Shown here: one piece after another, positions 20,767 through 30,123 of the stretch
Numbering within the stretch: the first letter of the stretch is position 1
Layout: the number at the start of each line of letters is the position of its first letter
Source: Chloroflexota bacterium
Lineage (GTDB): Bacteria > Chloroflexota > Anaerolineae > UBA1429
Assembly: GCA_019873625.1 (NCBI GenBank)
Contig: JAIOAW010000001.1
Coordinates: 1-64,000 of the forward strand
DNA length: 64,000 nt
Direction: 5' to 3'
The notes under the pieces: model-generated
Database searches by the model: none
What the model was told of the DNA's origin: nothing
What the model saw: only the letters and a program-made list of their open reading frames with translations
Position numbers and translations under genes: made by a program

Positions 20767-21962
20767 TGGATGGACCCCATCAGCGAGTACATCGGCATAA
20801 TGACGGAGACGGCCACAAACCCCACGAGTGCGCCGATAAAGATCGTGAGCGCCGGCTCCAGGGCGCTCGTCATCGCCGAGACGGCGCGATCCACCTCTTC
20901 TTCGTAGAAATTGGCCAACGTCTCCATATTCGAGTCAAGCGAACCCGTCTCCTCGCCCACGCGCACCATTTGGACGAGCATCGCGGGGAAGATCTTGCGC
21001 TGCGCCAAGGGCGCCGAAAGGCCATGCCCTTGGAGCAACTCGCTATGCACATCCGTCAAGGCTTTGCGGATGATGCGGTTGCCCTGCGTGCGGATGACCA
21101 TCTCGATGATTTCGGGCAGGGCGATGCCTGCCTGAAGGAGCGAGGAAATGGAACGGCACATCCGCGCCACGGCCCCCTCGATGATCACCCGCCCCAAAAG
21201 GGGCACCTTGAGGAGCAGCCCGTCAAACAGGACGTGGCCGGATTCGGTTCGTAAGATGAGCATAAAGAGCACGATGGCCCCCACCAGCCCGCCGAGGATA
21301 TAAAACTTGTAGGTCGAAAAGAACTTGGTGATGGCGATGAGAATCTTGGTGGGGAGGGGCAGGTCGGCCCCGAAGGAGAGGAACATCTCCATCAGGGGCG
21401 GGAGCGCCACCGTCAAGAGCAAAAAGACCACGCCGATGGCCAAGATGAGCACGAAGGAAGGATAGGCCATAGCCCCGCGCACCTTGCGCACCAGGTTCTC
21501 TTCCTTTTCGAGGTAGGTGGCCAGTTGGCGCAGGACCATCTCCAGGTTGCCGGCGCGTTCGCCGATTTCGATGAGGCGGGGGTAGAGCGCCGGAAAGGCC
21601 CGTTCGTGCTTCGCGATCGCTTCGGAAAGGAAGCGCCCTTGCTGAACATCCGTCGTGATCTCGGTCAGGATGCGCGCAAACCGCTTATCGCGCACCTGCT
21701 CTTTGAGCAAAAAGAGCGCCCGCACGATGGGGATGCCCGATTCGATGAGCGTGGCCAACTGCCGCGAGAAGACGATGAGATCCCGCGTGCGGATGCGCCC
21801 GCCAAAGAGCGGCGCCGACGCGCGCCGCGCCACCTCGTGCAGAGAGACGACCGTAAGATTCTGCCGCCAAAGGATTTCCTCGGCGGCAGATTCGTTCGGC
21901 GCCTCCAACACGCCCTGCACCCTTCGTCCATCGTTGGTAAAGGCCACATAACGGTACGCCAT
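20763..21962 (-). CDS. pilC: Type IV pilus inner-membrane platform protein
   Basis: RDLIVFSRQLATLIESGIPIVRAL...SEAIAKHERAFPALYPRLIEIGERAGNLEMVLRQLATYLEKEE. Confidence 0.95.
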   Translation of the reverse strand: MAYRYVAFTNDGRRVQGVLEAPNESAAEEILWRQNLTVVSLHEVARRASAPLFGGRIRTRDLIVFSRQLATLIESGIPIVRALFLLKEQVRDKRFARILTEITTDVQQGRFLSEAIAKHERAFPALYPRLIEIGERAGNLEMVLRQLATYLEKEENLVRKVRGAMAYPSFVLILAIGVVFLLLTVALPPLMEMFLSFGADLPLPTKILIAITKFFSTYKFYILGGLVGAIVLFMLILRTESGHVLFDGLLLKVPLLGRVIIEGAVARMCRSISSLLQAGIALPEIIEMVIRTQGNRIIRKALTDVHSELLQGHGLSAPLAQRKIFPAMLVQMVRVGEETGSLDSNMETLANFYEEEVDRAVSAMTSALEPALTIFIGALVGFVAVSVIMPMYSLMGSIQ

Positions 21963-22000
21963 CCTGAGATGCACCCTCCCAACCTTCGAGACGGATCTCC

Positions 22001-23920
22001 CTAATAGAGCGCAAAGACCTTCTTGAGCACCTCGGTGGGCGTGGTGATGCCCATTTTGGCCTTAAGCATGCCATCCTTGAGCATCGTGCGCATACCGGCC
22101 CGCAGGGCGGCCGCCTGGATATCATCGGAGTTGGCGTTGCGGAGCACCAGCCGGCGCAGTTCGTCGTTCATAATGAGGAGTTCCATCACGGCAATGCGCC
22201 CACGGTAGCCCGTGCCCGCGCAGTAACTGCAACCCCGGCCATATTCAAAGCGCGTGCGCGTTTCCCCCGTCTCTCGCTCATAGACAGCGCGTTCGGCATC
22301 GGGGATTTCGCGCTCCTCCCGGCAGTGATCGCACACGCGCCGCACCAGGCGCTGCGAGAGCACCGCCAAGAGCGAAGAGGTCACCAAGAACGGCTCGACG
22401 CCGAGGTCAATAAGCCGCAGGAGCGAGCCAACGGAGTCATTGGCGTGGATGGACGAAAAAACCAAGTGCCCCGTCAACGAGGCCTGCACGGCGGTGCTGG
22501 CCGTCTCTTGATCGCGGATCTCGCCCACCAGGATGATATCGGGGTCCAAACGCATAGCCGCCCGCAGGCCGCTGGCAAAGGTGATCCCCGCTTGGCGGTT
22601 CACTTGCACTTGGGTAATCCCCTCAAAGCGGTATTCCACCGGGTCTTCGATGGTGATAATCTTGTTCTCGTCGCGATCCAGTTGGTTCAGGCTGGCGTAG
22701 AGGGTGCTCGTCTTCCCGGAACCCGTGGGGCCGGAGACGAGGACGATCCCCCACGGCGCGTGGATGACCTTCTGATAGGCTTCCTGCATATCCGGCAAGA
22801 AGCCCAATTCATCCAGCGCCCGCACCGAGACGGATTTATCCAGCACGCGTAGGACGGCCATCTCGCCATAGATGCTGTTGATGGTGGCCACGCGGATATC
22901 CACCGGCCTGCCGCCCACCTCCACCGTGAATTGGCCATCTTGCGGGCGCCGCCGCTCGGCGATGTTCATATTCGCCAGGACCTTGATGCGCGAGAGGAGC
23001 GGCGCGTGCACGCGCAGGGGCAGGGACATCGTCTCGTGCAAGACGCCGTCAATGCGGTAACGGATGCGTAAATGCTTTTCTTGCGGTTCGATGTGGATAT
23101 CCGAGGCCTGATCGCGCACCGCCTGGTGGATCATCAATTGCACGGCCCGCGCGATGGGCGTCTGCGCCACGACCTCCGCCGAGAGCCGTTCGGCCGTATC
23201 GAAATCCACGTCCGTCGTGAGGGGCGTGATGCGCTCGATTTGCCGCTCGATCTCCAACTCGGCCTGATAGTAGCGCACGATGGCGCGCTCGATATCTTCG
23301 CTCGTGGCCCGCACCGGGCGGACGTTCAGCCCCGTGCGCACGCGCAGGTCTTCGATGGCATAGAGGTTCGTGGGGTCGGCCATCGCCACCACGAGGTAAC
23401 CATCTTCCACGCGCAAGGGGAGCAGCGTGTATTTGCGCGCCAGGTCTTCTGGCACCAGTTCGAGCGCCGACTGGCTGACCTCAAACCCCTTGAGGTCCAC
23501 AAGGGGCAAATCTACGCGGGTGCCGCTTTTGCGTTCGATCATCTCGATGACGGCGGCCACGTCGAACGGCTTATAGAGGATGCCATCCACCCCCGACCAG
23601 AGCGCCTCCGAGACGAATCCCTCCAATTTGCTGTGCCCCGTCATAATGAGCGTCATCACGCTGGGGTTCACCGCTTTGATCTGGTTGAGCGTCTCCACGC
23701 CGTTCATACCCGGCATCATAATGTCAATCATCACCAAATCGAAGCGGTTGCGCCGCAAGGCCTCCAGGGCCGTCTTGCCATCCTGGGCGATGGAGACGGC
23801 ATATCCCCGATCCTCGAGGATATCGCCGAGGGTCTCGCACATTTCCGGGTCATCATCCACGATGAGGATGTTCTTGATGGCCCGCTGCTTCAATTGGGTT
23901 TGCTGGATCGCTTCGTTCAT
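22001..23920 (-). CDS. pilB: Type IV pilus extension ATPase with N-terminal receiver (REC) domain
   Basis: REC: ILIVDDDPEMCETLGDILEDRG...LVMIDIMMPGMNG...LIMTGH...LYKPF; ATPase: VSGPTGSGKTSTLYASLN, ITIEDPVEYRFEGITQVQVN, LRLDPDIILVGEIRDQETAS; CDHC/CSYC zinc site. Confidence 0.95.
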   Translation of the reverse strand: MNEAIQQTQLKQRAIKNILIVDDDPEMCETLGDILEDRGYAVSIAQDGKTALEALRRNRFDLVMIDIMMPGMNGVETLNQIKAVNPSVMTLIMTGHSKLEGFVSEALWSGVDGILYKPFDVAAVIEMIERKSGTRVDLPLVDLKGFEVSQSALELVPEDLARKYTLLPLRVEDGYLVVAMADPTNLYAIEDLRVRTGLNVRPVRATSEDIERAIVRYYQAELEIERQIERITPLTTDVDFDTAERLSAEVVAQTPIARAVQLMIHQAVRDQASDIHIEPQEKHLRIRYRIDGVLHETMSLPLRVHAPLLSRIKVLANMNIAERRRPQDGQFTVEVGGRPVDIRVATINSIYGEMAVLRVLDKSVSVRALDELGFLPDMQEAYQKVIHAPWGIVLVSGPTGSGKTSTLYASLNQLDRDENKIITIEDPVEYRFEGITQVQVNRQAGITFASGLRAAMRLDPDIILVGEIRDQETASTAVQASLTGHLVFSSIHANDSVGSLLRLIDLGVEPFLVTSSLLAVLSQRLVRRVCDHCREEREIPDAERAVYERETGETRTRFEYGRGCSYCAGTGYRGRIAVMELLIMNDELRRLVLRNANSDDIQAAALRAGMRTMLKDGMLKAKMGITTPTEVLKKVFALY

Positions 23921-24031
23921 CTTGCACTACCGCGGACGCATTTCGCTTCGCACTGCTTATCGACGGATATCGTAACACATTCGGCATAATAAGACAAGTG
24001 AAAAGGAGGCCCTCTATGCCCCAATGAGCGG

Positions 24032-24442
24032 TTATGTAAAGTCTTGGCCCTCCGGGGCCGCCGACTTTTCCGCAAGCACCTCGCGGACGAGGGAGAGTAA
24101 GGCCGGCAAATCGAGCGGCTTATAGAGAATGGCGAGGACGTCTCCTCGCACGCCGGCCAATTCCTGGCCATCCGCATAGGCGGACATCAACACCACGTGC
24201 AGGCGCGGGGCCTCCCGCCGCATTATGCGCAGGGCCTGCAACCCATCGAGGACGGGCATCCGCACGTCCATCAATACCAAATCGTAGGCCACCTCCCGCG
24301 CCTTGCGCACGGCCTCTTCGCCGTTGGCCGCCTCATCCACCCGGCCAAAGTACTCCGCCAAAATATCCACCAGGGTGGTGCGCATCCCCTCTTCGTCATC
24401 CACCACCAGCAGGGCCGCTGGAGGGGGCATCTTCTTGGGCAT
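24032..24442 (-). CDS. Stand-alone response-regulator receiver protein
   Basis: LLVVDDEEGMRTTLVDILAEYFGRVDEAANGEEAVRKAREVAYDLVLMDVRMPVLDG...LYKPLDL. Confidence 0.9.
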   Translation of the reverse strand: MPKKMPPPAALLVVDDEEGMRTTLVDILAEYFGRVDEAANGEEAVRKAREVAYDLVLMDVRMPVLDGLQALRIMRREAPRLHVVLMSAYADGQELAGVRGDVLAILYKPLDLPALLSLVREVLAEKSAAPEGQDFT

Positions 24443-26075
24443 AGATCGTGACGCTCCTTGAGGTACCCTCTTCCTCTGAGAGAGGAATTTTGACGATGAA
24501 TTCGCTCCCCTGCCCCACCTGGCTGAATACCTCTATTTCGCCATGGTGGGCATCCACCAACAGTTTCACGATGGAAAGCCCCAAGCCAATGCCTTTGGCC
24601 TTGGTGGTAAAGAGCGGCTCAAAGATGCGCGGCAAATCCTCCGGGCGGATGCCCTCTCCCGTATCCTTGACGGAGAAACAGACCCATCCCCCGTCTTTGA
24701 ACGTGCTGATGACCACTTCGCCGCCCTCCGGCAGGGCTTGGATGGCGTTATTCAGGAGGTTCGTGAGGATTTGCTCCATCTTGCCCGCATCAAAGGGCGC
24801 GGCAGGCAAAGAAGGGTCGAGTTGCGTCTTGATGACGACGTTCTCGGGCACCTCAATTTTGTTCAGGACGCGCTCCACGAGCACGTTGGGGTCCAAGACC
24901 TCCTTTTCCACCTCTCGCACGCGCACAAAGTTCATCAAATCGGTGATGATCTTGTTGGCCGCACGCACCTCATGCTCGATGATATCGAGGTGTTTGGTGA
25001 TCTTGGGGTCCTCCTCGCCCAGGCGCATACGCAAAAAGTACACGGAATTGTTAATGACCCCCAACGGGTTGCGCAGTTCGTGGGCGATGCTCGCGCCAAG
25101 TTGGCCGACGGTCGCCAACCGTTCCGAGCGCAAAAGGCGCTGTTGGGTCTCCTCCAAGGCGCGGGTGCGCTCTTCGACGCGCCGCTCTAGTGCGCGGTTC
25201 CAATCCTCCAGCTTAGCCACTAGGCGGGCGTTCTCCACCAGGCCGGCCACCTGGCCGCTCAGGATGGTGAGCATCTCGATATCCACCGGGCGAAAGGTCC
25301 CCCGCCCTTGCCCCTTGGTGAGGAGCAAAATGCCCACATAGCGCCCCGGCGCGTGGAGCGGCGCACACAATACGGAACCCACCCCAGAGCGCTCAAAGGC
25401 CTCGCGAATGCCCAATTCCCCGGCCACCTTTTCATCCACGATAAAGGCCGCCTGCCGGTCGCGCGCGGCGCGGATGAGCGTGGCGCACTCTGGGCCGCAC
25501 CCCAGGTCTTCACCGACGAATGCCTCTTTGACAACGGTTTGATCGTCCTCTTCCAGAGAAAAGAGGGCCGCGCTACCCGCCTCCGCCTCTCTCAAGGCCA
25601 GGTTGAGCACCTCTTGATAAAAGGCGCCGAGATCAACGTGCTCCAGGCGCCGCTTGGCCAGTTCAAAGAGCGGCATCAAGACGCGCATCCGCGCCCGCTC
25701 TTGGGCTATGCGCACCTGGGCCAGGGCGCGGTCTACGGCGCTCTTGAGTTCGAGCGGCGTAAAGGGTTTAGGCAAAAAGTCCTGCGCGCCGCCGCGCAGG
25801 GCCTTGATGGCCAAATCAATGGACCCCACCCCCGTGATGACGATGACGACCAGTTCCGGCAGAATCTCGCGCGCCCTATTGAGGAGTTCGATGCCGTTCA
25901 TCCCCGGCATAGCGACGTCCGTCACGAGCACATCAAAGGCCCCGGCCCGGAGGAGCGCGAGCGCCTCCTCGCCGGAAGAGGCGCCCTGCGCCTCATACCC
26001 CATACGCGAGAGCGCCCGGGTGCAAAACATCAGGACGGTCGGCTCATCATCTACAACGAGGATGCGCTCTCCCAT
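24396..26075 (-). CDS. REC-GAF-HisKA-HATPase sensor histidine kinase
   Basis: REC ILVVDDEPTV...VTDVAMPGMNG...PKPF; H-box LGASIAHELRNPLGVINNSVYFL; N/G boxes LLNNAIQALPEGG, VKDTGEGIRPEDLPRIFEPLFTTKAKGIGLGL. Confidence 0.93.
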   Translation of the reverse strand: MGERILVVDDEPTVLMFCTRALSRMGYEAQGASSGEEALALLRAGAFDVLVTDVAMPGMNGIELLNRAREILPELVVIVITGVGSIDLAIKALRGGAQDFLPKPFTPLELKSAVDRALAQVRIAQERARMRVLMPLFELAKRRLEHVDLGAFYQEVLNLALREAEAGSAALFSLEEDDQTVVKEAFVGEDLGCGPECATLIRAARDRQAAFIVDEKVAGELGIREAFERSGVGSVLCAPLHAPGRYVGILLLTKGQGRGTFRPVDIEMLTILSGQVAGLVENARLVAKLEDWNRALERRVEERTRALEETQQRLLRSERLATVGQLGASIAHELRNPLGVINNSVYFLRMRLGEEDPKITKHLDIIEHEVRAANKIITDLMNFVRVREVEKEVLDPNVLVERVLNKIEVPENVVIKTQLDPSLPAAPFDAGKMEQILTNLLNNAIQALPEGGEVVISTFKDGGWVCFSVKDTGEGIRPEDLPRIFEPLFTTKAKGIGLGLSIVKLLVDAHHGEIEVFSQVGQGSEFIVKIPLSEEEGTSRSVTIYAQEDAPSSGPAGGG

Positions 26076-26078
26076 ACC

Positions 26079-27629
26079 TCACCCACCTATCTTTGAGAGA
26101 TCGTCCCTATCTCCGCGGGCCACCAGGTCGCACCAGGTTTGGGTGATGAAAGGATCCAACTGGCGGCCAGCCAAAGACCGCAAGCGTTCCAAGGCCTCTT
26201 CCGTCGAGAAGGCCGCACGGTAGGGGCGATCGGTCGTCAGGGCGTCGAAGGTATCCACCACGGCGATGATCCGCGCCCCCAGGGGGATGGCCTCCCCCGC
26301 CAACCCCTCGGGGTACCCCGAGCCGTCGTACGCCTCGTGATGATACTGCACAAGGGGGATAATCTCCCGGAAGGCAGGGATGCCGCTCAGAATCCGAGCG
26401 CCCATCACGGGGTGCAGTTTCACGCGGTCGAACTCATCCGGCGTCAAGGTGCCATTCTTGCGCAGGGTCGTATCGCCCACGCCGAGTTTTCCCAAATCGT
26501 GGAGCAAACCGCCCACGGCCAGCACTTCGAGCATACCGTTTCCTAGGCCCAGCGCCCGGCCCAACCGCTGCGCATAGCGGGAGACGTGCTCCGAATGGGC
26601 CTTGGTATATTCATCAAAAGTGCCCAGCGCCTCGACCAGGGCCTGCACCGCGGGGAGGCTCGCCTCCGTCAGCCCGCGGAAGGAATCCATCACGTGCTGG
26701 CGCGCCCGCGCATGCACCATAGCAATGGCGATCTGCGTGGCAAAGACGTGCAAAAGTTCGGCGTCGTCGCGCGTGTAAAAGGGCAAACCCGCCTTGCGAG
26801 CGATAGCCAGCGTCCCCGCCACCTCGTCGCCGCGCCAAAGGGGCACCGTGATGCTCGTGGCCACGTGAGGGCACGGCGTCTCGTCCATCCCGGCATTCCA
26901 GAGGATCCACGGCGCATTTTGCGCGGCCAAGGCCGCGATCTCCTCGCGCAGGAGATGCTTCCACGGCCAGCCATCCAACGGCTCCCCGCTTGTAACCACG
27001 AGCCTCCCCTCGGCCAGATGTTCATCCACAATCGAGATCTCGACGCGTGTGGGCGTAAAGGTGCGCTGGACGAGATCCATAATCGCATCGAGCATATCGG
27101 CGAGGTCCATCTCGCTCGAGAGGATGCGCCCCAGTTCGACCAAGGGAGCGATGGGCGAACGGAGCGCCTGCGCCCGTTGGGCGCGAGATTTAAAGATGCG
27201 CGCCACCTTTTGGCGCAGTTCGTAGATGTCGAACGGCTTGGTGAGGTAATCTATGGCGCCGCGCTGCATCGCCTGCACCGCGCTCTGGATGGTGCCGTAG
27301 GCCGTGAGGACGATGATATCCATATCGGGGTAGAGGGAGTGTACCTGTTCCAAGAGTTCCAGCCCGCCCATCTCGGGCATTTTGAGGTCGGTAATGACCA
27401 AGTCCGCAGGCTGCTCCCGCAGGCGCTGGAGGGCCTCCTTGCCGTTTGAGGCCTCATACAGCATATAGCCCTCGCGCTGAAGGACCTGCACGATGAGATG
27501 GCGCACATCCGGCAAGTCATCCACCACCAAAATGCGCCGAGATAAACCGCTCTCCTCCACCCTGCCCCCTTTCGTAGGTGAAACCTGCCGCGTGGCGACT
27601 TCTTGCAATTCTTCAAACGAAATCGGCAT
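26079..27629 (-). CDS. REC-GAF-HD-GYP response regulator (putative c-di-GMP phosphodiesterase)
   Basis: [16 protein letters not shown]...[11 protein letters not shown]...[23 protein letters not shown]...[42 protein letters not shown]. Confidence 0.93.
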   Translation of the reverse strand: MPISFEELQEVATRQVSPTKGGRVEESGLSRRILVVDDLPDVRHLIVQVLQREGYMLYEASNGKEALQRLREQPADLVITDLKMPEMGGLELLEQVHSLYPDMDIIVLTAYGTIQSAVQAMQRGAIDYLTKPFDIYELRQKVARIFKSRAQRAQALRSPIAPLVELGRILSSEMDLADMLDAIMDLVQRTFTPTRVEISIVDEHLAEGRLVVTSGEPLDGWPWKHLLREEIAALAAQNAPWILWNAGMDETPCPHVATSITVPLWRGDEVAGTLAIARKAGLPFYTRDDAELLHVFATQIAIAMVHARARQHVMDSFRGLTEASLPAVQALVEALGTFDEYTKAHSEHVSRYAQRLGRALGLGNGMLEVLAVGGLLHDLGKLGVGDTTLRKNGTLTPDEFDRVKLHPVMGARILSGIPAFREIIPLVQYHHEAYDGSGYPEGLAGEAIPLGARIIAVVDTFDALTTDRPYRAAFSTEEALERLRSLAGRQLDPFITQTWCDLVARGDRDDLSKIGG

Positions 27630-27800
27630 CGTGCCTCACCCCCATCCAACTCTGGCAAAGAAAACGGCACGCTTCACTATTACAAGTATAATCCATCGGA
27701 TGAGGGTATCAATAAACAGTGCGTAAATTCGCACGAAAGCGCAGATAAACACGATAGAGGGCATAGGCTGCGAAAAAGGCAAGCGATAAAGAATCGCGCC

Positions 27801-28241
27801 TCAGCGGCCCGTCGAGCCAAAACCGGCCTTGAGGGCCTGAATGCCAGGTGGGGGTTCGTCGAGGGGTTGAAACGCCTGGCGATCTATGGAGATGGCCCAC
27901 ATCTGAGCGATGCGTTCCCCATGGCGGATGAGCCGCGGCCAGGGGCAATAGACCAGGGCGCACATCTCCTGCCCGTTGAACTCGCTCTCGATGAGGCCGT
28001 CATGCACGAGGATGCCCCGCAAAAAGTTCCCACTGCGCCCCGTGACGCGCACGGCCATATCCGGCGGAACCTCGAGCGCCACGCCAGTGGGGATGCGCGC
28101 CGTGCCCCACACCAGGCGCCACCCTCGGCGTGGCAGGCGCGCTTTCAAATCTAAGGCGGCGCCCAGGTGCCGTTCGGGCCACTGGGCGCCTTCTCCAACC
28201 AGCCAATAGCGGATCATCGCACGAGAGCGAAAGGGCGTCAT
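27801..28241 (-). CDS. dUTPase-family protein (divergent active site)
   Basis: GAALDLKAR, VRVTGRSGNFLRGILVHDGLIESEFNGQEMCALVYCPW, HGERIAQMWAI, KAGFGSTGR match trimeric dUTPase motifs I-V; ATGA overlap with the upstream gene. Confidence 0.8.
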   Translation of the reverse strand: MTPFRSRAMIRYWLVGEGAQWPERHLGAALDLKARLPRRGWRLVWGTARIPTGVALEVPPDMAVRVTGRSGNFLRGILVHDGLIESEFNGQEMCALVYCPWPRLIRHGERIAQMWAISIDRQAFQPLDEPPPGIQALKAGFGSTGR

Positions 28242-29125
28242 TCCCCGCTGGGCGCCACGAGGGTATCGGCCCCGAGGATAATCTCTTGCCCTGCGGGCAG
28301 GAGCACCGTCTTGACCGTGGGCGCCAAGCGCGTGGCCCACTCATACTTGATGAGGTCAGGGTTGCCCCGCAGTTGGTTAGCGATGAGTTGCAACGCCGCC
28401 GCCTCGGCCTCGGCCTCCACACGGCGCGATTCGGCGCGCCCCTGGGCGGCGATGACGGCCGCTTTCCGCTCGCCCTCGGCGCGCGCCAGGGTGATCTCCA
28501 CCTCCTTTTGCGCCGCCTGGAGTTCATACTGCTTCTGGAGCGCGGCCTGCTCGGCCACCTGTTTGCGTTCGATGGCCTTGTTGAACTCCTCGGAAAATTC
28601 GATATTCGCCAGTGACAACTGGTCTACGATGAGGTCGTTGGCGGCCAGGCGCTCGCCCAAGTTCTCTTGGATGATGTTTTTGAGCACCTCGCGCTCCATC
28701 AAGATGCGGTCAATGCGGAACTGCGCCGTCGCCGCCTTGATGGCCTCCTGCAAGGCGGGCACCACGATGATGTTCTCGTAATCCAGCCCCACCTCTTGGT
28801 AGAGTTTATTCACCTTTTGCGGGTCAGGGTGGTAGTTCAGCACGCCCGTCACGTTGATCAACTGCAAGTCTGACGAGGCTGCCTCGGCGTACACCTCCAA
28901 CTTTTTGGTGCGCACGTCCACCTGCACCACCTGCCGCACGATGGGCGGGATGATGAGGTGAAAGCCCTCGCCGAGCGTGGTCTGCTCCACCCGGCCGAGC
29001 ATCACCACCACTCCTCGGTGCCCCGGCGGGATGACCGTGTACGACGAAAAGACGACGACAAGCCCGATCACCACGAGCACGGCGATCAAGAGCACCCGGC
29101 CCCACGGGCGAGATCGTTTATCCAT
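28238..29125 (-). CDS. SPFH/band-7 prohibitin-like membrane protein
   Basis: VFSSYTVIPPGHRGVVVMLGRVEQTTLGEGFHLIIPPIVRQVVQVDVRTKKLEV...KQVAEQAALQKQYELQAAQKEVEITLARAEGERKAAVIAAQGRAES. Confidence 0.92.
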   Translation of the reverse strand: MDKRSRPWGRVLLIAVLVVIGLVVVFSSYTVIPPGHRGVVVMLGRVEQTTLGEGFHLIIPPIVRQVVQVDVRTKKLEVYAEAASSDLQLINVTGVLNYHPDPQKVNKLYQEVGLDYENIIVVPALQEAIKAATAQFRIDRILMEREVLKNIIQENLGERLAANDLIVDQLSLANIEFSEEFNKAIERKQVAEQAALQKQYELQAAQKEVEITLARAEGERKAAVIAAQGRAESRRVEAEAEAAALQLIANQLRGNPDLIKYEWATRLAPTVKTVLLPAGQEIILGADTLVAPSGE

Positions 29126-29228
29126 AGCGCTCCTTTCTCACGTTTACCCCATCATAGCAGGTTCCGCCGCCCTTGCCAATTGAGTGCCTATCGCCCAAAT
29201 AAAGAGCGGCAACAAGGCTCCTGCAAGG

Positions 29229-29256
29229 TTGTTAGCGAAAAGGGGAAGGATATGAT
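29229..29256 (+). promoter_or_regulatory. Putative promoter TTGTTA-N16-TATGAT for the RM pair
   Basis: ttgtta 29229-29234, tatgat 29251-29256. Confidence 0.5.
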
Positions 29257-29310
29257 AAAATAAACAATAGGAATGGCCCTTTCGAGAGCCTCCTGAAAGG
29301 AAGGTTTGCC

Positions 29311-30123
29311 GTGGACCCTATCTTCTATCGGGATGAGCGCGTGATGATCCTTCACGATGATATTTTGACAACACGCGCCATCTCAGAAAACAGCATAGAC
29401 TTGATCGTTACCTCGCCACCTTACAATGTGGATATCCAGTACAACTCGCATCAAGATGACATTTCCTACCCCGAGTATTTGGAATTCACCCGCCTATGGC
29501 TTACCCGCTGTTTTTCGTTCCTCAAAGACGATGGGCGATTTTGCCTGAATATCCCGCTGGATAAAAACAAAGGCGGGCAGCAGAGCGTCGGGGCAGATAT
29601 TACCACCCTTGCCAAAGAGGTCGGGTTCAAATACCACGCGACGATCGTCTGGAACGAAGGGAACATCTCCCGCCGAACGGCCTGGGGGTCCTGGATGAGT
29701 GCCTCGGCGCCCTTTGTCATCGCCCCCGTCGAACTGATCGTCGTTTTGTACAAAAAACGCTGGCGCAAAACGAGCGGCAGCGGCCAATCGGATATCACGC
29801 GCGATGAGTTTATGAATTGGACGAACGGCCTGTGGACCTTTAGCGGTGAAAGCAAAAAGAAGGTAGGCCACCCGGCGCCTTTTCCCATCGAACTACCGCG
29901 CCGTTGCATCAAACTCTTTAGTTTTGTGGGAGATACCGTGCTCGACCCCTTCCTAGGGAGCGGCACCACCCTCATTGCCGCCGCGATGCTGAACCGCTTC
30001 GGCATCGGCGTGGAGATTGACGCTTCCTATTGCGAACTCGCCAAGCGGCGCATTCTCTCTACGCCCGAACTTTTGCAACACACCTTGCCCACGGGGAACC
30101 TCGATGCCGCCCAAGACCATTAA
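29311..30123 (+). CDS. Type II DNA methyltransferase, beta-class N4-cytosine/N6-adenine, GTG start
   Basis: Motif IV DLIVTSPPYNVDIQYN before motif I DTVLDPFLGSGTTLIAAAML (beta-class order); SD GAAAGGAAGG. Confidence 0.9.
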   Translation: MDPIFYRDERVMILHDDILTTRAISENSIDLIVTSPPYNVDIQYNSHQDDISYPEYLEFTRLWLTRCFSFLKDDGRFCLNIPLDKNKGGQQSVGADITTLAKEVGFKYHATIVWNEGNISRRTAWGSWMSASAPFVIAPVELIVVLYKKRWRKTSGSGQSDITRDEFMNWTNGLWTFSGESKKKVGHPAPFPIELPRRCIKLFSFVGDTVLDPFLGSGTTLIAAAMLNRFGIGVEIDASYCELAKRRILSTPELLQHTLPTGNLDAAQDH

